Assembly (NCBI RefSeq): GCF_004375085.3
Contig: NZ_SNAQ03000026.1
Coordinates: 1 to 64,000, forward strand
From: Lewinella sp. W8
GTDB taxonomy: Bacteria; Bacteroidota; Bacteroidia; Chitinophagales; Saprospiraceae
DNA length: 64,000 nt
Direction of reading: 5' to 3'
The translations under genes and the position numbers were made by a program. Positions 1 through 8,753 of this stretch are shown in pieces (the stretch's first letter is position 1; every line of letters starts with the position of its first letter). The notes beneath the pieces were generated by a model, which searched no databases, was not told the origin of the DNA, and saw nothing but the letters and a program-made list of their open reading frames with translations.

Positions 1-1
1 A

Positions 2-109
2 CAAGCAATCAATGCCGTACGTAACAAAATCATCAAAGTCCTTTATGCCTGCCTGGAAAAAGACACTATGTATTGCAAAAAGTATCATCAAAACTTGCAA
101 GGACTATAG
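2..109 (+). CDS. IS110-family transposase, C-terminal end (partial)
   Basis: An open frame enters from the left edge and stops at a TAG at 107-109. It encodes about 35 residues, beginning QAINAVRNKIIKVLYACLEK. An AINAVRNK-type segment followed by a short basic tail is what I recall at the C-terminus of IS110/IS116/IS902 transposases from Bacteroidota. The DEDD catalytic domain and the Tnp20 domain body would lie outside the window. The sequence from 110 to about 240 would be the right-hand non-coding end of the element; no terminal repeat can be defined from one side. The family call rests on the tail only. Confidence 0.55.
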   Translation, partial: QAINAVRNKIIKVLYACLEKDTMYCKKYHQNLQGL

Positions 110-327
110 TAATCGGAGCAGCTCGTTACACTCGACAGCTTCGAGGAGCGCTCTGAGGAAGATCGTGAAGCCGGTCCTCGGAGCTGTCTTAGCGGGGCCA
201 TCGGCCCAGTTGCTGCTCAGAGGTCTCGGTTCTTGAAACAAGAAGCCTTGTAATTTTTACAAACTGAACAGCAATCAGCCGACAAGCTTCTAGCGCCTTC
301 TGTATCCTTCAGCCTCAAACCTAAATC

Positions 328-2037
328 CTAAATCACCCCCTCCCGCTTCAACTCCTTATCCGCAAAGTCCACCGCCCGGGCCGTCAGGGCCATGTAGGTG
401 ATGGAGGGGTTCTGGGTGCCGGCGCTGGTCATGCAGGCGCCGTCGGTCACGAAGACGTTCGGTACGGCATGCACCTGATTCCACTTGTTGAGCACGCTGG
501 TCCTGGGATCGCGGCCCATCCGGGCCGTGCCCATCTCGTGGATGCAGGCGCCGGGCGCCGTGGGAGCATTGTAGACGCTCACGTCTTCACAGCCCGCCGC
601 CACTAGCATTTCTTCCAAACAGGCAATGCCGTCTTCGCGGAGCTTCCGCTCGTTCTCCTTCAAACTGGCGTCAAAGCGGATGACGGGAATCCCCCACTGA
701 TCGGTATTCTCGGTGAGGTACATCCGGTTTTCGTGGTAGGGCAGCAGCTCGCCGAAGCAGGTGATGTTGAGGCGCCATTCGCCCGGACTGGTGATGGCCT
801 CCTTCAGCTCCGCCCCGGGGGCGGCGTTCGTGTTGATGCCCCGGGCCGCACCGCCCTGGTAGCCGAAGCCCCGTACGTAATCGTCGCGGCGGGTCGCCTC
901 GTCGATGTTCCGGAAGCGGGGGATGTAGAACCCACCCGGACGACGGCCCTTGTAGTACTTGTCTTTGAGGCCCGTGAAGACCCCGGAACCACCCATGCCG
1001 TAGTGGTGGTCCATCATATTGTGGCCCAGCTCTCCGCTGTCGTTGCCGAGGCCGTTGGGGAAGCGCTCGGATTTGGAGTTGAGCATGATCGCCGTACTGC
1101 CGATCGTGCTGGCGTTGCAGAACACGATGGTGCTGAAGTATTCCCGGCTTTCCTTCGTTTCGGTGTCGATGACGTTCACGCCCGTCACGCGCTGGGTGGC
1201 GTCGTCGTACTTCAGGCTGTGCACGATGCTGTTCGGGATGATCGTCAGGTTGCCCGTTTCGTTGGCCACGGGAATGGTGGCCGAAACGCTGCTGAAGTAG
1301 CCACCAAAGGGACAGCCCCGCCAGCAGCGGTCGCGGGCCTGGCACTGCCCCCGCGAGCCCTTGTGCAGGTCGGGATTGTACTGCGAGAGGTTCGCCACCC
1401 GGCCGGGCGTCACCGTCCGCTCGGGGAAGGCCGCTTCCACGGCCTGCTTGAAGTGATCCTCCATGCAGTTGAGCTCAAAGGGCGGGAGGAATTCTCCGTC
1501 CGGAACCTGCTTGAGCCCCTCCTTCTTACCGGAAACGCCCACGAATTTCTCGACGTAGCTGTACCAGGGAGCGATGTCCGCGTAGCGGATGGGCCAGTCG
1601 ACGGCGATGCCCTCCTTCATGTTGGCCTCGAAGTCAATGTCGCTCCACCGGTAGCAGTGGCGCCCCCACATGATGGATCGCCCGCCCACGTGGTGACCAC
1701 GAATCCAGTCGAAGCGCTGGTCCTCCTCGTAGGGGTATTCATCGTCCTTGTTGATCCAGTGCAGATTATCGGCGTTGACCCACCAACTGAGGCGGTTCTG
1801 CTTTTTGTAGTGCGCCTGAATTTCTTCCCGCGGAACACTGCCCTGGAACTCAAAATCCCAGCTGTCCATATTGGCCGTTGGGTAGTCACCGTGCTTCACC
1901 ATCCGGCCGCGCTCCAGCATCAGGACTTTGTAGCCCTTCTTGCAGAGTTCCATGGCGGCGAATCCTCCACTGATGCCCGAGCCAATCACGATGGCATCGT
2001 AGGTGACTTCCGCTTTTCCCTGGGAATTGAAATTCAT
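328..2037 (-). CDS. GMC-family oxidoreductase (FAD-dependent)
   Basis: The protein has 569 residues. The N-terminus carries the FAD Rossmann motif GSGISGG near residues 19-25, followed by an acidic strand end (MLERGR). A Cys-containing GCPFGG segment lies mid-protein. The C-terminus has the GMC_oxred_C signature with TDGACMTSAGTQNPS and the ALTARAVDFA helix. Related enzymes oxidise sugar or alcohol groups and pass electrons to a cytochrome or quinone; the substrate cannot be read here. It is a paralogue of the enzyme at 2908-4635 and shares its N-terminus (NSQG..EVTYDAIV). It lies downstream of that gene and the subunit-3-like lipoprotein, separated by a 269-bp gap holding a large hairpin repeat. 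No Tat signal is visible on this subunit, so export would have to be with the partner. Confidence 0.9.
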   Translation of the reverse strand: MNFNSQGKAEVTYDAIVIGSGISGGFAAMELCKKGYKVLMLERGRMVKHGDYPTANMDSWDFEFQGSVPREEIQAHYKKQNRLSWWVNADNLHWINKDDEYPYEEDQRFDWIRGHHVGGRSIMWGRHCYRWSDIDFEANMKEGIAVDWPIRYADIAPWYSYVEKFVGVSGKKEGLKQVPDGEFLPPFELNCMEDHFKQAVEAAFPERTVTPGRVANLSQYNPDLHKGSRGQCQARDRCWRGCPFGGYFSSVSATIPVANETGNLTIIPNSIVHSLKYDDATQRVTGVNVIDTETKESREYFSTIVFCNASTIGSTAIMLNSKSERFPNGLGNDSGELGHNMMDHHYGMGGSGVFTGLKDKYYKGRRPGGFYIPRFRNIDEATRRDDYVRGFGYQGGAARGINTNAAPGAELKEAITSPGEWRLNITCFGELLPYHENRMYLTENTDQWGIPVIRFDASLKENERKLREDGIACLEEMLVAAGCEDVSVYNAPTAPGACIHEMGTARMGRDPRTSVLNKWNQVHAVPNVFVTDGACMTSAGTQNPSITYMALTARAVDFADKELKREGVI

Positions 2038-2156
2038 GATCTGATTGACTTTAAGGATAATGTGTAGTAAAAAAATCAGGGCGACGACCCCGAGTTTTGC
2101 TTCGCAGCTACCTTCGGTGGTCGTAACTCGTCGGGGCCATCGATTCTAAATAGCAT

Positions 2157-2277
2157 GCGACGGAGCGCAGGTGCCAGGGGACAAGGAATGAAGGAAAGAA
2201 TGATTGAAGGATTGAATAATTCAGTCATTCACTCCTTCAATCCTTCAGTCACTTCCTTGGCACCTGCGCGCCGTCGC
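2157..2277. repeat. Long inverted repeat, GCACCTGCG family
   Basis: Two 20-bp arms, 2157-2176 and 2258-2277, are inverted copies with one mismatch. The sequence between them is itself partly self-complementary, built of GAAGGA/TCCTTC words. The right arm extended to 2279 matches 62716-62737 exactly over 22 bp. It lies in the gap between two co-directional genes and could form a strong hairpin in the transcript. It belongs to the dispersed family also seen at 22971, 33523, 43492 and 48107. Confidence 0.8.
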
Positions 2278-2306
2278 CCTCAGTAATCTGACAAAAGAAC
2301 CGTGGC

Positions 2307-2906
2307 TTAAATCGCCCAGGCCTTACCGCCGGTGAGTTCCTGCAGATCACCACAGGGGATGTACTCACCCGGAACCGGCTCGTAGGCCAGCATTGTCGTG
2401 GCAACTTCCTCCGAACCGAAGTAGCTGCCGATCACGGAAGACTTGACCTCGAAGTAGGTGTCGCGAATGGCCTGTTCATTCTCCGACTTGGCGGCCCAGT
2501 CCGTGTCCCGATTTTTAAACATCTCGTCCATTTCCTGGAGATAGGCGAGTGCCTCATCGTCCGATTTTTCGGCGAACCCGTCGGCGTTCATTTTGGCCAT
2601 CAGCAGACCGATGCCCTCGCGGGAGGCTGCCTGGGCTTCAGCGCCAAATACTTCGGCCACCATTTTGTCCATCGTAGCGGGTACACCGACGTCGAGCGCC
2701 CCCGGCGTGCCGTCGGAAGGAATCATCAGGTCGGCCACCCGGGAGATGAAACCGAATTCATCCTCACCAAAGAATTTTGGCGTGTAGGCTTCCGCCGCCA
2801 TTGCCGTATCGGCCTTACAGCCCGACAACAGGGCCGAGGCCACGGGCGCACTGATGGCCGCCCCGGTCAGGTAGGCGGTGTAGCGTAGAATTTCTCTTCT
2901 GTTCAT
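2307..2906 (-). CDS. Gluconate 2-dehydrogenase subunit 3-like lipoprotein
   Basis: The protein has 199 residues. It starts with a twin-arginine pair (MNRREILRY, R3-R4) and a hydrophobic stretch ending in a lipobox, LSGC with Cys30. This suggests Tat-exported, lipid-anchored delivery. The remainder resembles the Gluconate_2-dh3 family, small accessory subunits that accompany GMC flavoproteins. One base separates its ATG from the stop of the upstream GMC enzyme (2908-4635), so the two are translationally linked. The usual arrangement is a subunit-3 that carries its GMC partner across the membrane by Tat. No cytochrome subunit is encoded nearby. Confidence 0.8.
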   Translation of the reverse strand: MNRREILRYTAYLTGAAISAPVASALLSGCKADTAMAAEAYTPKFFGEDEFGFISRVADLMIPSDGTPGALDVGVPATMDKMVAEVFGAEAQAASREGIGLLMAKMNADGFAEKSDDEALAYLQEMDEMFKNRDTDWAAKSENEQAIRDTYFEVKSSVIGSYFGSEEVATTMLAYEPVPGEYIPCGDLQELTGGKAWAI

Positions 2907-2907
2907 C

Positions 2908-4635
2908 TTAGATATTCATCTTTTTGAGCTCATTCACCGCGTGGTCCGCAGCGCGGGCAGTAAAGGCCATATAAGTTAAGGAAGGATTGACGCAGGCCGC
3001 CGAGGTCATGAAGGCACCGTCCGTCATGTAGACGTTGGGGGCCGCCCAGAGGCGGTTATGCTTGTCCACAACGCTGTTGCGCTTGTTGGTTCCCATACGG
3101 GCCATCCCCATTTCGTGGATGCCCAGTCCGGGGTAACTGTGCGCGTTCCAGGTGTTGACGTTTTTGAAGCCGGCGGCTTCCAGCATTTCGGCCGCGTCGT
3201 TCATCATTCGGTCCACCATGGCGTATTCGTTCTCCTTCCAGGAGGCGTTGAAGGTCAGCGTCGGCAGTCCGTCCTTGTCCAGTTCGTCGCGGTTGATCGT
3301 CATCCGGTTATCGGAGTACGGCAGCGTCTCGGCAAAGGCCGTTACGCCCATTTGCCAGGGACCGGGAGCTACCATGGCCTCCTTCAGTCCGGGACCAACC
3401 TTGACGTTGAGTTCCCGTACGGAGCGCATCCAGTTCGTCCGGCTCGCCCCGCCCTGGTAACCCCAGCCGCGCACAAAGTCCTTGCTCTTGCTGGCGGCGT
3501 CTCCGAGGTTCTGGTAGCGGGGAATGTACACGCCGTTGGGCTTCCGCCCCTTGTAGTACTTATCACCGTACTCGTCCAGCACACCCCGGGCGCCCACCCG
3601 GAAGTGGTGGTCCATGATGTTGCCGCCGAGTTCACCACTGACGTCCAGGGGCATTTCTTCTTCGTGCTCCGTGTTCATCACGATGTAGCTGGAAGGAATG
3701 GCCGAGGCGCAGAGGAAGACCACCTTGGCGTAGAATTCGAGGTCCTCGCCGGTTTCGGTATCCCGTACGCGGACGCCCTTGGCCTTTCCGTTCTCCTTGT
3801 CCATGATGAGGCTGTAGACGGAGGAGTTGGGGCGCAGGGTCATGTTGCCGGTAGCTTCGGCTACTGGAATCGTGGACGACACACTGCTGAAGTAGCCGCC
3901 GTAAGGACAACCACGGATACAGCGGTTGCGGTACTGACACTGTCCGCGGGTCCCCTTGTGGATGGCGGGGTCGTAGGCCGTCAGGTGAGCTACCCGACCG
4001 GCGGTGATGACCCGGCCGCCCATGTTCTTGGCTACTCCCTGGCGGAAATGATCTTCGGCGCAGTTCAGAGGCATCATGGGCAGGAACTTCCCGTCGGGAA
4101 GTTGCGGAAGTCCCAGTAATTCTCCACTGATGCCGGCGAAGGTTTCTACGTAGTCGTACCACGGAGCAATATCGTCGTACCTAATGGGCCAGGGAGTACC
4201 AAAACCATCCTTAGCGTTGGCCTCGAAGTCCATTTGGCTCCAGCGGTAACTGTGCCGGCCCCACATGATGGAGCGCCCACCGACGTGGTAGCCACGAATC
4301 CAGTCAAATCGTTGGTCTTCGGAGTAGGGATGCTCATCGTCCTTGACGAACCACTTCTTGTGGGCCTGGCGGACGGTGTATCCCGTACGAATTTGCTTGA
4401 AGTAATGTTTTTCAATTTCTTCCTGGGGGACCTGGTTGTTGTGGGGTAGATCCCAATCGTCGAGGCTGGCCGTTTCGTAGTCTGCGACGTGCTTAACCAT
4501 GCGTCCCTTTTCCAGGACGAGGGTCTTTAACCCTTTCTCACACAGTTCTTTTGCTGCCCAACCTCCGCTGATCCCAGTACCCACCACGATGGCGTCGTAG
4601 GTGACTTCGTTGTCACCCTGAGAGTTAAACTTCAT
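2908..4635 (-). CDS. GMC-family oxidoreductase (FAD-dependent)
   Basis: The protein has 575 residues and is the first gene of the three-gene set. GTGISGGWAAKEL near residues 19-31 is the FAD-binding loop. GGRSIMWGRHSYRW, a GCPYGG cysteine segment and the C-terminal TDGAFMTSAACVNPS are shared with the paralogue at 328-2037. Length and motifs fit the gluconate/sorbosone-type GMC dehydrogenases that pair with a subunit-3 protein. The substrate is unknown; sugars, polyols or glucosides are typical of the family. It probably acts in the periplasm together with the lipoprotein encoded immediately downstream. Confidence 0.9.
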   Translation of the reverse strand: MKFNSQGDNEVTYDAIVVGTGISGGWAAKELCEKGLKTLVLEKGRMVKHVADYETASLDDWDLPHNNQVPQEEIEKHYFKQIRTGYTVRQAHKKWFVKDDEHPYSEDQRFDWIRGYHVGGRSIMWGRHSYRWSQMDFEANAKDGFGTPWPIRYDDIAPWYDYVETFAGISGELLGLPQLPDGKFLPMMPLNCAEDHFRQGVAKNMGGRVITAGRVAHLTAYDPAIHKGTRGQCQYRNRCIRGCPYGGYFSSVSSTIPVAEATGNMTLRPNSSVYSLIMDKENGKAKGVRVRDTETGEDLEFYAKVVFLCASAIPSSYIVMNTEHEEEMPLDVSGELGGNIMDHHFRVGARGVLDEYGDKYYKGRKPNGVYIPRYQNLGDAASKSKDFVRGWGYQGGASRTNWMRSVRELNVKVGPGLKEAMVAPGPWQMGVTAFAETLPYSDNRMTINRDELDKDGLPTLTFNASWKENEYAMVDRMMNDAAEMLEAAGFKNVNTWNAHSYPGLGIHEMGMARMGTNKRNSVVDKHNRLWAAPNVYMTDGAFMTSAACVNPSLTYMAFTARAADHAVNELKKMNI

Positions 4636-4788
4636 ATTAAAAAGATGCTTTATGCTTTTGCGGATACGTTCACTAATGACGACGGCAATTTACGAATAAA
4701 GTTTTGTCATCCTAAACCCCATGGGTATGAATGACGGCCGCCCAACTTTAGGCACCGAAGAATTATTGGGAAACTCCCGTAGAATCAC

Positions 4789-6324
4789 CTACTGAAACCA
4801 ACTCCTTACCCGTTCCCATACACCGGGTTTCTTTACCCGTGCCCGGGCGGGCGGGACCGAAATCTGCAAATGGATAAATTCGTCTGTGAAACCCCGGTTG
4901 GGGATGGATACGGGTGCCGGAGGGTGATCATTCAGGATGGGCGCCGGTGGTGGTGTATCCCTTTTACGGGGATCTAGTGGGCGAAAATTGTCCACCCGGA
5001 AAAAATACAGCTGATCGTATTCCGCCAGGGTATCCCGTACGCCTCGGTTACTCCAGATGGCTAGCTGATCCACGGGAACCCCGTAAATGGCGGCGATCTG
5101 CTGCAGGCTGGTGTCGGCGTTTCCGGCTACGGTGCTGTACTGATTGTAGTGGCGGTCTCCGTTCAGTTCACCCCGGTCGAGTAGCGGCGAGGACCACGGG
5201 AGGTGGAAGGAGCTTTCGGGACGGTCAGCGGCATACGTTTTCAGGTACTCCTTCATGGCGGGCATTACCCGGCTGGGGAGCCGGAGGCGATGGCCCCCGC
5301 GCATCCCCGGAAGATACCCCTTCAGGTACTGGGGGTTGAGCTCGATCACGACCTCCGGCCGCAGGCCGGTCACCTGGGCCACCCGGTGCAGGCTGATTGT
5401 CCGGTAAACGGTGATGGCCTCCGTGATCTGGAGGTCCAGCTCCATGGACGCAGCCTGGATATCGTGCTCGTGAAAGAAGGTCATGAGGTAGGTGGCCGCA
5501 ATGATGTTGGGCACGTAGTTGCGGGTTTCGCGCGGAAGGTGCCGACGTATTTTCCAGAAATCCCTGCTTCGACTCCGACGGAGGGCACGGTTGACGTTTC
5601 CCGGGCCACAGTTGTAGGCCGCCAGTGCCAGGGCCCAGTCTTCGTAACGTTCGTACTGGATTTTGAGGTATTCCAGTCCGGCGGCACACCCCAGCTCCGC
5701 ATCCAGTCGCTCGTCGAGCAGTTCATTGACGATCAGCCCGTGCTCCCGGGCGGTTCCGGGCATCAGCTGCCAAAGTCCGCCCGCTCCGGCGTGGCTGGTG
5801 GCGTAGGGCCGCAGAGCACTCTCCTGCACGGTGATGTATTTGAGGGAGAGCGGCATACCCGCCGCCCGCAGCTGTTCTTCAAAAACCGGAAAATAGCGGA
5901 TGGCCCGGGCGAGCAATCGCCGACTGGTGCGGGGCCAGTGTTCCAGATAGTTGATGATGCGGCGTTTGACTACGTCGTCCAGCCGGTGTTCCATCAGGGC
6001 GGTATCCAGTAAGGACAGACGGGCTTTGACCAGCGAATCGCTGATGGCCATGATGTGTGTTGCCTTAGCCTCCGTTGACATCCGCGCAAAACCCGTTCCG
6101 GTTAGCGTGGGTAAAACACAAAAACAGAAGCCCATCAACAGAAGAATCCGTTGGGGAGATCTCAAAGCTGGGGAAGAATAGTTCGGTGGACAAGATAACA
6201 AGGATTGGGAGAAGTAATGCTCCTCCTCCCGGTGCCGTCCCGGAATCTTTCCGAAAAAAGGTGAAATAATCATCAATTTCCGAAAAACCACAAATGCCTG
6301 ATAATCAATATTTTGATGTTTCAT
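4789..6324 (-). CDS. Membrane-bound lytic murein transglycosylase (MltD-like) with LysM-type tail
   Basis: A lytic transglycosylase SLT domain spans roughly residues 135-300. The catalytic Glu is in VQESAL (E168), followed by GLWQLMPGTAREHGL and ALAAYNCGPGNVNRAL. A LysM-like segment near residues 390-440 (NADTSLQQIAAIYGVP) would bind peptidoglycan. The family cleaves the MurNAc-GlcNAc bond and forms 1,6-anhydro ends in the periplasm. The longest frame adds about 55 N-terminal residues that look unlike a signal peptide. A TTG at 6165 would give a clean signal sequence (RSPQR then a hydrophobic run ending TGTGFA), and an ATG at 6135 is another option. The true start is therefore uncertain. The gene diverges from ssb. 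Confidence 0.85.
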   Translation of the reverse strand: MKHQNIDYQAFVVFRKLMIISPFFGKIPGRHREEEHYFSQSLLSCPPNYSSPALRSPQRILLLMGFCFCVLPTLTGTGFARMSTEAKATHIMAISDSLVKARLSLLDTALMEHRLDDVVKRRIINYLEHWPRTSRRLLARAIRYFPVFEEQLRAAGMPLSLKYITVQESALRPYATSHAGAGGLWQLMPGTAREHGLIVNELLDERLDAELGCAAGLEYLKIQYERYEDWALALAAYNCGPGNVNRALRRSRSRDFWKIRRHLPRETRNYVPNIIAATYLMTFFHEHDIQAASMELDLQITEAITVYRTISLHRVAQVTGLRPEVVIELNPQYLKGYLPGMRGGHRLRLPSRVMPAMKEYLKTYAADRPESSFHLPWSSPLLDRGELNGDRHYNQYSTVAGNADTSLQQIAAIYGVPVDQLAIWSNRGVRDTLAEYDQLYFFRVDNFRPLDPRKRDTPPPAPILNDHPPAPVSIPNRGFTDEFIHLQISVPPARARVKKPGVWERVRSWFQ

Positions 6325-6328
6325 TATC

Positions 6329-6360
6329 CGTTTTTAAACGTTTATATACGTATAAAAACG
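6329..6360. promoter_or_regulatory. AT-rich nested palindromes between the transglycosylase and ssb
   Basis: This AT-rich block contains the palindromes AAACGTTT (6336-6343) and ATACGTAT (6346-6353) inside an outer pair CGTTTTTA / TATAAAAACG. The word ATCCGTTT occurs on both sides (6327 and 6366). It lies in the divergent gap and abuts the longest possible start of the transglycosylase. It looks like a regulator-binding or promoter region; no known regulator site is recognised. Confidence 0.4.
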
Positions 6361-6537
6361 TAAGTATCCGTTTAATTGACGACTAGTGCTTGCGGCTGCC
6401 TTCACCTTTGCCATGTCACCAATGGGAAGGTTCTGATGCACTCAGATACCAACCGCTGGCGGCGCCTTCATCACGGGTCGCGTCAAAATGGATACCCACC
6501 CGGCGCGGCTATTAAATCATCGCATAATTCATTTATC

Positions 6538-7017
6538 ATGCAAGTACGTAATTCCATCACCCTCATCGGCAACCTCGGCAGTGATCCCCAAATGACTACC
6601 CTGCCCTCGGGCACCCTGGTCACCGAATTCTCCCTGGCCACCAACGACTACTACCGGGACCGGGAAGGCAACCGCCAGACCCGTACGGAATGGCACCGCG
6701 TCAAGGCCTACGGCAAGTTGGCGGAGCTGTTTGACCAGTACCTGGAGCGGGGCTCCCAGGTGGCCATTGTGGGCAGTATGCGCTACAACAAGTGGATCGA
6801 CAAATACGACCAGACCCGCATCACGGCCGAGGTAGTGGCCAATTCCTTCACCTTCCTGAGTCCGGGCAAAACGCAGGAAGCCGCCGAGCAGGAAGCGGCC
6901 CTGGTGGCCGAGCCCGAGCCCGCCAAGCCCGCCCCCAAGCGGGCTAAACGCTCGGCGACGAAAAAAGCCAAAGCCGTGGCTACCGCCCCGGCTGACGGCG
7001 ACGATCTCCCCTTCTAA
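6538..7017 (+). CDS. ssb: Single-stranded DNA-binding protein
   Basis: The protein has 159 residues when started at the ATG in MQVRNSITLIGNLGSDPQ. A longer in-frame extension back to 6376 has no SSB homology and was discarded. The OB fold covers roughly residues 1-105, with typical TEFSLATNDYYRD and TEWHRVKAYGKLAE segments. An Ala/Lys/Pro-rich linker follows, and the acidic tip DGDDLPF at the C-terminus recruits replication and repair partners. SSB coats single-stranded DNA in replication, recombination and repair. A terminator-like hairpin follows at 7167-7201. Confidence 0.95.
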   Translation: MQVRNSITLIGNLGSDPQMTTLPSGTLVTEFSLATNDYYRDREGNRQTRTEWHRVKAYGKLAELFDQYLERGSQVAIVGSMRYNKWIDKYDQTRITAEVVANSFTFLSPGKTQEAAEQEAALVAEPEPAKPAPKRAKRSATKKAKAVATAPADGDDLPF

Positions 7018-7166
7018 GCAACGGCTTGGGGGACCCCTTCTAACCTATTTTTTAACCCAGCGGTACTGGAAGGGACATTTTGCATCCGTTTGGTTCATCC
7101 GCCGCTACTTACGCCAAACTCAAACCTGGTAAGTCTTATCAACGTAAACAGCAGGATGGCCACACC

Positions 7167-7202
7167 ACCGGTATTTTCCTTCGGGGAAATGCCGGTTTTT
7201 TA
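7167..7202 (+). terminator. Intrinsic terminator of ssb
   Basis: A 13-bp stem with two wobble pairs (7167-7179 against 7184-7196) closes a four-base loop. It is followed by a run of T from 7196 to 7201. The T run overlaps the stop codon of the convergent nadC gene, so the two 3' ends are packed together. Confidence 0.7.
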
Positions 7203-8069
7203 TTTGACCACCTTGAGGCTAAGATCCAGGCTCGTGGCGGAGTGCGTCAGTGCCCCTACGGAAATGAAGTCGACCCCCGTCTGGGCGATCTCCCGGATGC
7301 TCTCCAGGGTGATGCCACCACTGGCTTCCACCTCATATTGTTTGTTGATGTGGGCCACGGCTTCGCGCATGATGGGCACCTCGAAATTATCGAGCATGAT
7401 GCGGTCTACCTGACCGACCTGAAGGACTTCCATGAGCTCCACGAGATTCCGCACCTCTACCGTGATGGGGAGTTCCATATTGTTTTCCCGGAAGAACTTC
7501 TGCACCCCCTCAATGGCCGCAGTAATGGAGCCCGCCGCATCAATGTGGTTATCCTTGATCATGATGCGGTCGTAGAGTCCGTCGCGGTAGTTGTGGCAGC
7601 CCCCCAGGCGGACGGCCCACTTCTCCAGAAAGCGGAGATTCGGCGTTGTCTTGCGGGTGTCCAGTACCTTAACGGGAAGATCTTCCACTTCAAAGGCGTA
7701 GCGATTGGAGAGGGTGGCAATACCGCTCATCCGCTGCATGGTGTTCAGCACCAGACGTTCGGCCCGGAGAAGGGCGCGGGAATTGCAGGTAACGAAGAAG
7801 GCTTCGTCTCCCACGTGCATCAGGTCGCCGTCGTTCATCCGCTGATCGAATTCAGCGGTAGGGTCAACGGCCTGAAAGATCATTTTGGCCACTTCCACGC
7901 CGGCAAGTACCCCGACGTCCTTGACCAGCAGTCGGGCGGTATCCCGGTTGGTGGCGGGAATGGTGGCTTCACTCGTGAAGTCGCCGGGGCCGACGTCTTC
8001 GGCAAGCGCCTCATCGATGAATTGCAGGATTCGTTGGCGGAAGGTTTCTGATATTTGAGAATCTGACAT
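7200..8069 (-). CDS. nadC: Nicotinate-nucleotide pyrophosphorylase (quinolinate phosphoribosyltransferase)
   Basis: The protein has 289 residues from MSDSQISETF; an upstream in-frame extension overlaps the divergent gene and is not conserved. Family motifs are EDVGPGDFTSEA at the N-terminus, LNTMQRMSGIAT, DTRKTTPNLRFLEKWAVRLGG and RIMIKDNHI. The enzyme converts quinolinate and PRPP to nicotinate mononucleotide, CO2 and PPi in de novo NAD synthesis. No nadA or nadB is in the window. A TACCTTTG -7-like box on the minus strand (8116-8109) lies about 40 bases before the start. Confidence 0.95.
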   Translation of the reverse strand: MSDSQISETFRQRILQFIDEALAEDVGPGDFTSEATIPATNRDTARLLVKDVGVLAGVEVAKMIFQAVDPTAEFDQRMNDGDLMHVGDEAFFVTCNSRALLRAERLVLNTMQRMSGIATLSNRYAFEVEDLPVKVLDTRKTTPNLRFLEKWAVRLGGCHNYRDGLYDRIMIKDNHIDAAGSITAAIEGVQKFFRENNMELPITVEVRNLVELMEVLQVGQVDRIMLDNFEVPIMREAVAHINKQYEVEASGGITLESIREIAQTGVDFISVGALTHSATSLDLSLKVVK

Positions 8070-8123
8070 AAGCACCAGCCGGTTTACTCGTATATTTATT
8101 TGGAAGCGCAAAGGTACGCGGAG

Positions 8124-8753
8124 ATGAAGGAAGTAGCCGAATTTTACCAGGACGCCCGCCGCCAGTGGGGAGAGGCAATCCACGATCAGTGGCCCGCCAT
8201 TGCGCGGGCCTACCGGGGACGCGCCTACCATAACCTGGAGCACCTCGGGGAAATGATTACCCACCTCACGGCCCTACCGGTTCTGCCGGCACCCGCGTCC
8301 TCGCCCACCTTTGCCATGGCCCTGATCTACCACGATTACGTGTACCGGCCCACCCGGGGAGATAATGAAGCGAAAAGTGCCGACGTTTGCGTGGAACACC
8401 TGAGCGGTACGGACGCTTCACTGACGCAGCTAGAGCGCTGCCGGCAACTCATCATGGCCACCAAAACCCATCGGCCCTCCGCCAGCGACGATGGCGGAGA
8501 AGCCCTCCTGATTGACTTGGACCTGGCGGTGCTGGCCCGTCCGGCCGAAAAATACCGGCAATACGTGAAGGCCATCCGCAAGGAATTCTGGATGTACCCC
8601 GGAGTGCTTTATCGCCCCGGCCGCATCAAGGTGCTGCGGCACTTCCTCGACCAGGAGCACATCTACAAAACGGCCTACGGCCGCGAACATTACGAAGCGC
8701 GAGCCAGAAAAAATCTGACCGCAGAACTCCGGCAACTCGGTGGGCAGCCCTAA
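8124..8753 (+). CDS. HD-superfamily metal-dependent hydrolase (COG4339-like)
   Basis: The protein has 209 residues from the first ATG; a TTG eight codons upstream is an alternative. The motif YHNLEHL (His36, His40) and the later YHDYVY (His70-Asp71) match the predicted HD-domain phosphohydrolases of the COG4339 type, whose substrate is unknown. It diverges from nadC. Its 3' end overlaps the stop of the convergent SCO1 gene by four bases. The function is inferred only from the metal-binding pattern. Confidence 0.75.
   Translation: MKEVAEFYQDARRQWGEAIHDQWPAIARAYRGRAYHNLEHLGEMITHLTALPVLPAPASSPTFAMALIYHDYVYRPTRGDNEAKSADVCVEHLSGTDASLTQLERCRQLIMATKTHRPSASDDGGEALLIDLDLAVLARPAEKYRQYVKAIRKEFWMYPGVLYRPGRIKVLRHFLDQEHIYKTAYGREHYEARARKNLTAELRQLGGQP

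Noticed and set aside
12-236. A 74-residue plus-strand frame at the left edge
   Set aside because: It is a frame-shifted reading of the transposase end plus non-coding sequence; the in-frame reading at 2-109 explains it better.
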